Assembly: GCA_034231615.1 (NCBI GenBank)
Contig: CM067316.1
Coordinates: forward strand, 61,775,353-61,839,352
Length of the DNA: 64,000 nucleotides
Origin: Meghimatium bilineatum
Taxonomy: Eukaryota; Mollusca; Gastropoda; Stylommatophora; Philomycidae
Direction: 5' to 3'
This document shows, in pieces, positions 25,901 through 38,600 of this stretch (the first letter of the stretch is position 1; each line of letters starts with the position of its first letter). The notes under the pieces are model-generated. The model worked only from the letters and a program-made list of their open reading frames with translations. It did not search any database and was not told the origin of the DNA. A program made the position numbers and the translations under genes.

Positions 25901-28900
25901 TTCGTAAATCTGAAATAAATGCCATCATGTTTTATCAACATTTCAGACTGAATAGCAAAATATACGTTTGCTAATTGTGTAAACATATTTCCAATTTATA
26001 CATAGTAGGTCTAGTTCATACATAGTAAGTATAGTTTATACATAGTAAGTATAGTTTATACATAGTAGGTATAGTTTATATATAGTAGGTATAGTTTATA
26101 TATAGTAGGTATAGTTTATACATAGTAGGTATAGTTTATACATAGTAGGTATAGTTTATACATAGTAGGTCTAGTTCATACATAGTTCAGATTGAATAAC
26201 AAAATATACGTTTACTAATTGTGTAAACATATATTCAATTCATACATAGTAGGTCTAGTTTATACATAGTAAGTATAGTTTATACATAGTAAGTATAGTT
26301 TATACATAGTAGGTATAGTTTATACATAGTAGGTATAGTTTATACATAGTAGGTATAGTTTATACATAGTAGGTATAGTTTATACATAGTAGGTATAGTT
26401 TATACATAGTAGGTATAGTTTATACATAGTAGGTATAGTTTATACATAGTAGGTATAGTTTATACATAGTAGGTATAGTTTATACATAGTAGGTATAGTT
26501 TATATATAGTATGTATAGTTTATATATAGTAGGTATAGTTTATACATAGTAGGTATAGTTTATACATAGTAGGTATAGTTTATACATAGTAGGTATAGTT
26601 CATACATAGTAGGTCTAGTTTATACATAGTAGGTATAGTTCATACATAGTAGGTATAATTTATACATAGTAGGTATAGTTCATACATAGTAGGTATAATT
26701 TATACATAGTAGGTATAGTTTATATATAGTAGGTATAGTTTATATATAGTAGGTATTATTACGGTATTATTGATTGAATTATATAGAACACAAGGCAAAT
26801 ATATTCGCTTTGCAGCAAATAAACAAACTTGCAGGTTATCAAGAATCAATTTGGCAGAGTGAAACTGCTTGTTTGTGATATTATACATCTTGTTATTCAC
26901 AATGAGTTGAAGTAAATAAGAGTGTTGATGATAACTTCATTACTTACCCTTACACAAATCAGATTTCCGCCATTTGATGATGTACTGCGTAAACTGAACC
27001 TGGTACTCATAAGAACACCAGGTAGCGTCCCAGCTGACAAAAGCACTCTCAATCATGCTGGTTACGTTCATATTCGACACAGGTAGCAGATTGGCTGTTT
27101 GCGAGAGAACAATTTTACAGTTAAATCTCATTATAACAACTTGGCCTGGACCGATAAAATATGTATGTAATAATAAAATTCGCTATATAAGGTACAAAGA
27201 ATAAATATAATTGGGGATTTTGAAAAGTGTTGTTATATAGGGAAATTTGTTATAACAGAATGTGCTACTGAGAAATTTCACTGAATATCATAAAGAAGAA
27301 TGAATTGAACTACCACCATGATAACTAGGTATTTAGAAAGCTGTATAAGTATAAACCTAAATTTAAATAAATATGGCTGATGACTGTGTGCCAACCAGAG
27401 CCTGGATGACTTCTAGTTCAGGGTGCAAAGAATAGGACTACTGTCTTCTTTCCAGATATGTCATAGGTGACTAAGAAAAGTTGGGAAATGGTCTGACAAC
27501 CAGTCATCTGTGACAGCCAGTCATCGGTGAAAAAATCATTGTCATTGCATGTCTTGTCTAAATCTGTTACTTTTGTCTTCTTTCAAACAATTCCCATGGA
27601 TGACGGAGAGATGCCAACCCAACGGTCATTACACCTTTGTCCTTTTGTGAAGGACTTCTTGATGGCGGGGAATGCTAGATGTGCCATTACTACAGATACT
27701 GTCAACCGATCTGACGGAAGGATGATGAACTAGAACCATCTGGCAGAAGAATGATGTACTAGCTATATCAGAAGTATATGCTACACTCCTAGGAAGACTT
27801 TATAATCCTCGGATACTGTCACACTCGAATGTCTCTCTCCTGGAAGGACGTTATAATCCTCGGATACTGCCACACCGAAATGTCTCCCTTAGGGGACTAA
27901 AATTTCCTCAATTATCCATCCACCCCCACCCTTCTTCAACACAACCAAGCTTTTGAAACAGCAAACATTACGTGTTTGAGTGTCACTTCAGTCTCTCAAC
28001 TGTGACGGACACATACTTATGTCAGAAGGGCTATGAGCTGTTAAGATGTACTTTTTTACAACAAAAGCTATTATTTCATCATTACAACCAGATATGTGTA
28101 ATAAGGCTTCTGACAAAATGACCGACTAGAACGAATGTGTTCTCTTTGCGGGGTTCGATTAGCGGTTGTTTCTTTCCGAAAGTAATGGCAACCTACGGGA
28201 ATATTGTGCCTAGAAATTTCAAATGGATTAATCTAACTTTTTCTCTGATATTGTAAACACATTGAAGATTCCAGAGTGTTGGTTACTAAACACAGTAACA
28301 AAACGAAAACTACACCTATTTGGTCATATAAAGAGACACAACTGTTTAGAAAGACAAATAATGGAGGACAGAGTACCTGGGAAGAGGAGAAAGGGCAAAC
28401 CAAGAAGACGATGGACTGACGACATTAAAGATAGCATGCATCGTTGGAAAATGCAAGCCGCATCGCCCAAGACAGAGAGGGGTTCAGTGAATTCATTGGG
28501 AAGACAACGTTAAGGAGAGAATACGTCACATGACAATGTCTAATAATTCAGTTAAACTTTCAGGACACAGAAATAAACAAATATAGTTCAGTTTGTAAAG
28601 CACTCATAACTCCTGCCTTTTTAGAAAAAAATGTATATACTATTTGGTTACATCCCTTAGTGTTCCTAAACACTGAGACATATAAACTATCCATATTTAG
28701 ACATAGAATATAATATATACAAATAAAATATATGCACTACAATAAATATATATGTTCCTTGTAATAAATGTCGTATGTTCTTAAGAAAACGTCATTTCTT
28801 GTTAGTTATGACTAAAGTACAGGGTTTCCAGAATTTGGCCATCTCATGGTCACAAATTCTTCTATTTTTAACTGTTACTGGCAATGAGACTGATGTTTGA

Positions 28901-31900
28901 TTATTTGTTTCTATTAATGGTAATTAAAAAGGTAATAACAAGTTAAGAAGTTTTATCAATTTTGGCAATATGTTATCTGAAATTTTACCAGTGTAAAAAT
29001 AAATTTTAACCATATGACAACCCTGCAACAGTATATAAAACAATTTAAGCGTTTCAACCATAAGGTCTTATCCAGAAAATACAAAACAAATACTGAACAA
29101 TCAATAGCAATAAAGTCACTACCACAAATACATCAGACGACAGATATTTCAAAATATAGATATCCTAAGTAACAGGTACGTACATATAATTATTGCCATA
29201 GAGTCGTGCATTAAAAATACATATGAAATGAGAACGAAACAAAACGATTATGACTGAGAACAAAAAAATGAAAACAAATATGAATGACAACACAACAAAG
29301 TCCATACCACCCAAAATCTAAATAAATGAATCATCCAATGATCTGTATTAAAACCAAAATGCTAAAGGGTACCAAACTGCAATAAAGGTACCAAACTGCA
29401 ATAAGGGTACCAAACTGCAATAAGGGTACCAAACTGCAATAAGGGTACCAAACTGCAATAAGGGTACCAAACTGCAATAAGGGTGCCAAACTGCAATACG
29501 GGTACCAAACTGCAATAAGGGTACCAAACGGCAATATCTAGGCCTAATGATATTACAGAGCATTCCGCTACACGCACTTTCTTACAATCTCTAGCAGATA
29601 AATATCTCCAACAGATAAATATCTCCAACAGATAAATATCTCCAACAGATAAATATCTCCAACAGATAAATATCTCCAACAGATAAATATCTCCAATAGA
29701 TATCTCCAACAGATAACTATCTCCAACATATAAATATCCCCAACAGATAAATATCTCCAACAGATAAATATCTCCAATAGATAAATATCTCCAACAGATA
29801 AATATCTCCAACAGATAAATATCTCCAACAGATAAATATCTCCAACAGATAAATATCTCCAACAGATAAATATCTCCAACAGATAAATAGCTTCCACTAA
29901 CTAGTTTTCTGTCAACAACTCAAAATTTATTTTAGAAAAAAGTGGTAAAATATTACACTGTGTATTTTCACTGTATATAAACCTAGTACACACGTGCTGT
30001 ACAGAGTGTGATAACAATTCTTGTATGATAGCACACATCGGCATAAAGTAGGACACACTGTATTGCCAATATGCACAAAGTTCATACAGAGCAAAATCAT
30101 TGCAAAGAGTGTGACAATTTTGCATGGAATGAAGCACGATTGTAGAGAGTGTGACAATTTTGCATGGAGTAAAGCAGGATTGTAGAAAGTTTGACAATTT
30201 TGCATGGAATGAAGCACGAATGTAGAGAGTGTGACAATTTTGCATGGAGTAAAGCACGATTGTAAAATGTGTGACAATTTGCATGGAGTAAAGCACGATT
30301 GTAGAAAGTGTGACAATTTTGCATGGAGTAAAGCACGATTGTGGAGAGTGTGACAATTTGAATCGAATGCAGAAATATTGAAAAAAGCTGATAAATCTGC
30401 ATAGAGCGCAACACGGCTATAAATAAGGGTGATAATATGCATAAAGTTGTATAAAGGATAACAAAAGTGTAGTGAGTGTGACAATTTTGTATTTTGATGG
30501 AACACATTTATGTAGAGTGGGACAAGTCTGTAAAGAATATAAGAAGTTTGCATATCGTATATCAAGTTTGTATGCAGATAAAATACGTTTGTGTAGACAA
30601 GTTTTCATAGAATGTGACAAGTCTGCATAGAGTGTGACCTGACTCACGAGGCTGACGCTTGAATAAACACTGTGACCAGGATATCTCTGATGCCATCCCT
30701 GTTCGAATATCTGTGACTGAAATCCCATACAGGTATTCCCCAGCATCTGCACCAGATATCGGCAAGTCGTAGTATGTCTGTTCGCCTGGTACTTCAGCCC
30801 AGTTGATCTTGCTCTGTGTACAAGTTATGTACAATTAGAATACTATAGAATGATAATATGATTGAAAATGTAAAATTGATATATGTGTATGTATGTAAAA
30901 TATATCTGTATGTATGTAAAATATATGTGTATGTATGTAAAATATATGTGTATGTATGTAAAATATATGTGTATGTATGTAAAATATATGTGTATGTATG
31001 TAAAATATATGTGTATGTATGTAAATTATGTGTGTATGAATGTAAAATAATGTGTATGAATGTAAATTATGTGTGTATGTATGTAAATTATGTGTGTATG
31101 TATGTAAATTATGTGTGTATGTATGTAAATTATGTGTGTATGTATGTAAATTATGTGTGTATGTATGTAAATTATGTGTGTATGTATGTAAATTATGTGT
31201 GTATGTATGTAAATTATGTGTGTATGTATGTAAATTATGTGTGTATGTATGTAAATTATGTGTGTATGTATGTAAATTATGTGTGTATGTATGTAAATTA
31301 TGTGTGTATGTATGTAAATTATGTGTGTATGTATGTAAATTATGTGTGTATGTATGTAAATTATGTGTGTATGTATGTAAATTATGTGTGTATGTATGTA
31401 AATTATGTGTGTATGTATGTAAATTATGTGTGTATGTATGTAAATTATGTGTGTGTGTATGTATGTAAATTATGTGTGTATGTATGTAAATTATGTGTGT
31501 GTGTATGTATGTAAATTATGTGTGTATGTATGTATGTAAATTATGTGTGTATGTATGTAAATTATGTGTGTATGTATGTAAATTATGTGTGTATGTATGT
31601 AAATTATGTGTGTATGTATGTAAATTATGTGTGTATGTATGTAAATTATGTGTGTATGTATGTAAATTATGTGTGTATGTATGTAAATTATGTGTGTATG
31701 TATGTAAATTATGTGTGTATGTATGTAAATTATGTGTGTATGTATGTAAATTATGTGTGTATGTATGTAAATTATGTGTGTATGTATGTAAATTATGTGT
31801 GTATGTATGTAAATTATGTGTGTATGTATGTAAATTATGTGTGTATGTATGTAAATTATGTGTGTATGTATGTAAATTATGTGTGTATGTATGTAAATTA

Positions 31901-34900
31901 TGTGTGTGTGTATGTATGTAAATTATGTGTGTATGTATGTAAATTATGTGTGTGTGTATGTATGTAAATTATGTGTGTATGTATGTATGTAAATTATGTG
32001 TGTATGTATGTAAATTATGTGTGTATGTATGTAAATTATGTGTGTATGTATGTAAATTATGTGTGTATGTATGTAAATTATGTGTGTATGTATGTAAATT
32101 ATGTGTGTATGTATGTAAATTATGTGTGTGTGTATGTATGTAAATTATGTGTGTATGTATGTAAATTATGTGTGTGTGTATGTATGTAAATTATGTGTGT
32201 ATGTATGTATGTAAATTATGTGTGTATGTATGTAAATTATGTGTGTATGTATGTAAATTATGTGTGTATGTATGTAAATTATGTGTGTATGTATGTAAAT
32301 TATGTGTGTATGTATGTAAATTATGTGTGTATGTATGTAAATTATGTGTGTATGTATGTAAATTATGTGTGTATGTATGTAAATTATGTGTGTATGTATG
32401 TAAATTATGTGTGTATGTATGTAAATTATGTGTGTATGTATGTAAATTATGTGTGTGTATGTATGTAAATTATGTGTGTATGTATGTAAATTATGTGTGT
32501 GTGTATGTATGTAAATTATGTGTGTATGTATGTATGTAAATTATGTGTGTATGTATGTAAATTATGTGTGTATGTATGTAAATTATGTGTGTATGTATGT
32601 AAATTATGTGTGTATGTATGTAAATTATGTGTGTATGTATGTAAATTATGTGTGTGTGTATGTAAATTATGTGTGTATGTATGTAAATTATATGTGTATG
32701 TATGTAAATTATGTGTGTATGTATGTAAATTATGTGTGTATGTATGTATGTAAAATATGTGTGTATGTATGTAAATTATGTATGTGTGTATGTATGTAAA
32801 TTATGTGTGTATGTATGTATGTAAATTATGTGTGTATGTATGTAAATTATGTGTGTATGTATGTAAATTATGTGTGTATGTATGTAAATTATGTGTGTAT
32901 GTATATAAATTATGTGTGTATGTATGTAAATTATGTGTGTATGTATGTAAATTATGTGTGTATGTATGTAAATTATGTGTGTATGTATGTAAATTATGTG
33001 TGTATGTATGTAAATTATGTGTGTATGTATGTAAATTATGTGTGTATGTATGTAAATTATGTGTGTATGTATGTAAATTATGTGTGTATGTATATTGTGT
33101 GTGTGTGTGTATGTATAGGTCTACCGTTCATGTTGTTAATGCTAGGAATCGTATATAATGAGGTTACGATAACCTAGTATGTCTGTGTGTGTGTGTGTGT
33201 GTGTGTGCGTGTGTGTGTGCGTGTGTGTGCGTGTGTGTGTGCGTGTGTGTGCGTGTGTGTGTGCGTGTGTGTGCGTGTGTGTGCGTGTGTGTGTGCATGT
33301 GTGTGCGTGTGATTAAAATAAAAATTTTAAAAAACCTATATGAAAAATGTTTAACTTTAGTAATCACCTAAACATCACTGAAAGTAAAATTATTATCATG
33401 GTTGACAAGTTATCATCATGGTTGAAAAGTTATCATCATGGTTGAAAAGTTATTATCATGGTTGACAAGTTATCATCATGGTTGAAAAGTTATCATCATG
33501 GTTGAAAAGTTATTATCATGGTTGACAAGTTATCATCATGGTTGAAAAGTTATCATCATGGTTGAAAAGTTATCAGTACCATCATGAAAATTGCGAAATA
33601 TCGTTATATGAAAACGACAAGACTATTATATCGTAAAAACCAAATTACAGCCGTTATTGAAAAGATATTCCTGCAATACTTCGGGACACTCTGCTGGTAA
33701 TGTTAACATTCTACTTAAATATCATTTGTTTCACACACAACCACAACACACACACACACACACACTCACACACTCACAAACACACACATAAATAAACATT
33801 ATACTCAAATATCATTATTCACCTCAACGCTTAACGGCAAGTGTGGATACGATCAACCACCTGGGGATAGGCAATATGCTAGTCTTGCAATGTAAACATT
33901 TTACTCAAATATCATTTGCTTCACACATAAAACTAAACATTATGGCCAAATATCATGTGTTTCACACATAAATCTAAACATTATGACCAAGTATCATGTG
34001 TTTCACACATTCACCTAAACAATATGACCAAGTATCATGTGTTACACACATTCACCTAAACATTATGACAAAATATCATGTGTTTCACACATAAACCTAA
34101 ACATTATGACCAAATATCATGTGTTTCACATATAAACATAAATCTTACATTGCAAGTCTGTACTTGACGTTCGCACCAAAATATTGTGTAATTCATTTCT
34201 TGCCAAGACTCAGAAACTTGCCACGATAAATGAAGTTGCTCTTTAGACTGATTGAAATTATTCAATGTTGTAATCTCTACAGTCAAAGTATCTTGTGTTT
34301 CCTTAGGAACTGCAACATAAACGTATAAAACGAGAATATATGAAGCACATGCTGTGAAAGGCAGTGCTTCTTGAATATTGATTACAAACCAGCTTCACGC
34401 ACATGGGGCATTAACATAAGTGCTCCGCTCTCTGTTGCAGCAGCGATCCAAGAGTATGCAGACTCAAAGTTACAGTCAGACGTTGAGTATGTGATCTTCG
34501 TAGCTCTCCAGAGAGTACACTTTCTCCACTCACCACTGGTTATCTACACATCTGTCACTGAGTACGCTTACACTATCAACTTCAGCAGCATCTTCTTCAC
34601 TCTGCAGTAAATTAACGACCGCCCTTATTAGGTCTGCCCTAACTATCTGCAATATTGTGCCATTAAGCACAGCACTACCCGCCAATGAGTCTGCTCTTTC
34701 GTTATCTCTAATCCCCGCATTACCAAGGACATCATATCCATGAAATTATTTGAACAAGCGAGTTGTTCAGTAACGTGACCAAATCCTTATAACATTCACT
34801 TTTTGTATCTTCCGCAGCCAGAACACCCTGGGAATCTGAGAGTATCCCCGTGTGCTCAGGGAATCTGAGAATATTTCATCGTGTGAGTTGATATTTCAGT

Positions 34901-35654
34901 CACCAGTCGAGTGCCGCAGAGACATTGTCAACAATTATTACATTCGTAGGCTTCACAACATATTTTAGTAACATTGCTAGAATTATATGAAACGTCATGG
35001 CCTACAATGCGCTTGGCACCACAGCCAAATGTGTACGAGCTAAGACTATTGAATTATTTTTTCTTAATTCTGAAATTTAAAAAAAAAGGACATCTCATTT
35101 TGAAGAAATGTTGTCATACCTTAAGATACTTGAATTCACGAAACTCACACACCTTCTCTCATATACCTCCTCGCAAAAACCACATTCCACAAATATTACT
35201 TACCACTGAATGAGGTTGGTGAAACAACCAGAACAGAAGGTCGCAGGGAATAGCCCACCTCATTTTGTGCATAAATCTTGAGATATGACACGGAACTGCA
35301 TGGAAGTTCGACAACTGTTGAGTACACACCAGCTGCAACATTTATCGAACTTAGTTCCCTTACTTCGATGCGGTAACCGTTAATGACGCCATTTTGAGCT
35401 TCTTTATCAGCTTCCTATTGAACGAAAATATAACACTTATATTTGAGAGAAGTAGTATAAATGATTACACGTATACAGTGAAATCCCGTTATAACAACTT
35501 GATCGGGACTGACCAAATAAATATGCTATAACAGAAATTCGTTATATATAATACAATCAGTAATAAATAAATATAATTGGTAATTAAAAGGTGTTGTTAA
35601 ATAGGGAAGTTTGTGATAAAAGGATGCGCTTTAGAGGGATTCCAGTGTGTCATT

Positions 35655-35694
<40 letters not shown>

Positions 35695-38600
35695 CCCGTA
35701 ACCATTCAGGGTCGTAGGGGTACCACATTGGATGCTTTAGCAAACAGATTCCTCCAGCGAATTCTATCCTCATGCGGATAAGTGTGCAACTATCTTGTTC
35801 TGTCCATTCCTTGATGTTGTCTGTCAATGCTTTATTTGCCCTCCTCTGCTTCTCTCCCCATCGACGGTTCCGTGCATTATTATTTTTGACAAGGAATCAT
35901 ATCTACATACATGTCCAAACCATGCTAGTTTTCGTCGTTTCACTATTGAAAACAATGGTTCTCGTACACCTGTATACATCTCTACTTTATTTCTTACGCA
36001 CAAATTGGTCTTATGTTCCCTACATGAAATTCGTAGAATTCGTCTGTAGTATTTGTACTCGAAAGCTTGTAATCGTCTCTCTGTGCCCGCAGTGAGTGTC
36101 CAATCCTCACAACCATACAGCACAAAAGAAAGCGCCAGCGACTTATACAGTTTGACTTTCACTCCAACACTGATGTTGCTTTTACATATCACAGTTAGCC
36201 TTGACAAGGACGCTAAAGCCATCTCCAGCCTTATTTTTAGTTCTGCTTAGCATTTTTCCATCGCTGCATATGTTGGAACCTATTTAAAGGTATTCACCAC
36301 TTCAAGCTTGTGTCCGATCCATTCATCTTGGTGTTAGTCTGTTATCCTGTGTCTTTGCTGTTAACCAAGATATTCCTCTTTTCTGTGTTGATTTCCATTC
36401 TGTACTTGCTGGTAACTTTTTCCAACTTTGCTGTTAACTCTTGTAATTTTTGTTCTGTCACAGCTATACGATCAATATCATTAGCGAAACGCAAGTTGCA
36501 AATAGGGCGACCTCCGATCGATATAGATGTGTTATAATTATGAAGTGTCCCATGTATGATGTATATATATATATATATACCGGAATAATTATTTTTTTAA
36601 GTTGATATATCTACAAAATCTAGTATAAATGAACATTTTTTAATATCATTTTCGTTTTCAGCACCCCAAAATTATTTAAGATCAACTTTTCCCATTACTG
36701 GCACAATTTTGATGTAGATTAATTCAATATGTCAGACTGCTATACAACTGTATAACAACATTAGTTACATAAAATACCGGATCGATCAGATTTACGAAAC
36801 AATGAACACACAGACTAGCAGACTATATGGTATGTAGAATAGTAACAGTATACAAGACAGTTTCAACGTTTCAACCTTTAAGCTTTAAAAAAAAATAATA
36901 GTGTTGTATTATGGGGAATTAATGGATAGAAGTTTAGTCCCCGAAGGCAGATATCACAACGCAGCAGTATCCAGGATGACCACGTTTTACCATAAGCGCA
37001 GCGCCCATTTCCAAGTCTTCATTCTTTTGTCGGATCTGTTGACCAATCCGTTGTGATGGCACACCTAGCATTCTCCGCTACCTAAGTCTGCCACAAAAGG
37101 AGAAATATGCCCTATTCTCTGTCTTGCATCTCTTTGTCGTCCATGGAATCATTTGATAGAAGACAAAATTAAGACATTTGAGAGAAGACAAAAGTAAGAC
37201 ATTTGAGAGAAGACAAAAGTAAGACATTTAATAGAAGACAAAAGTAAGACATTTGATAGAAGACAAAGGTAAGATATTTGATAGAAGTACGATGGCAAGA
37301 AAATACATGCAGTAACAATGATAACAAATTATCAGCGAAACTTCCAACTTTCCTTAGTTGTCTCCTAGGATATGCATGTACAAGCATATAATCTGTGTGG
37401 TCAAACCACACAACCACGTGCAGTCACATAATCTGTGTGGTGAAACCACACAACCACGTGCAGTCATATAATATGTGTGGTCAAACCACACAACCACCTG
37501 CAGTCATATAATATTTGTGGTCAAACCACACAACCACCTACAGTCATATAATCTGTGTGGTCAAAATTGAGCGACATTGGTACAAACAAATTGTTGCAAT
37601 CGCTCACGTGATTCGATGTCAGTAGGTAAACTTGTGGAAGATGCCCTTTACACACCCCAATGAATCCCTGTGAGTCGGTCGGAGGTTGCTGACAGTATTA
37701 AACACCACTGGAAACTTGAGTATTCTGGATTTGAAGTCTTAGGAAGGACCTCACCCCGGTCCCCCACAAAAAGAAATATATTTAATCACGTAGTAAACAA
37801 GAGCTTAATGTGTCCTTCTTTTTCATCTTTCTCTTCGGTTCTCAAATTCCTTAATTTCCAGGATGTAGTCCGAAGAGCGGACTGCATTGTGTCATGATTT
37901 ACACCATTGCTGTGTTACCTGCGCAATTCGGATTAATTCAGCACTGCTTCTGTTTCAAATTGACGCTAAATGGAAAAGGGACAGTCAACTTCACCGCACA
38001 ACCCCCTCAGTCACCTCTTACGACATTCATCAAAGGTAAACAGTGTTGCTAATCTTTGCTCCCCTTTCTGCCCCTTCAACATACCAGAGCATTACTTATA
38101 ATTCCCCGTCAATCTAAATCAACAAATATAGCCATCTTCAGGTGTTAAACATTCCTTACTTGCCACATGATGGTGACGTTTCTCAGTTCCCCAACACACC
38201 TTGTACTTGTGTAACTACCATTCCTTGTTCGCGGACCAAGATCTGGAGCTATTTAGACATTAGGAAAATGTTATATATCAAGTTAAATTATATATTCCAA
38301 TCTAGGATTTGGAAGTGGTAGGATTACCTTAACCACGACCAGTATAGTATTCTGATAATTTGAGATAAATACATTTTTTACTGTTTGTCTGTTATTTTGT
38401 TAATACGTCCTTTTCTCTCATATTACCCATCCAGTAATTTCTCTCCTACGACAATGACAATCCATAAAAGTAACTTCTCTCATACTACAATGACAATCCA
38501 TTCAGTAACTTCTTTCCTACCGCAATGACAATCCATTCTGTAACTTCTCTCAAGACACAATGACAACCCAAGAATTCCAACAACTTAAGAATGACATTGG

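Noticed and set aside
26000..26757. CRISPR-like array
   Set aside because: Direct repeats without unique spacers in a eukaryotic intron; simple minisatellite. The same applies to the other arrays.
30858..33177. Series of Cys/Val/Tyr-rich open frames
   Set aside because: Translations of the 21-bp array in several frames.
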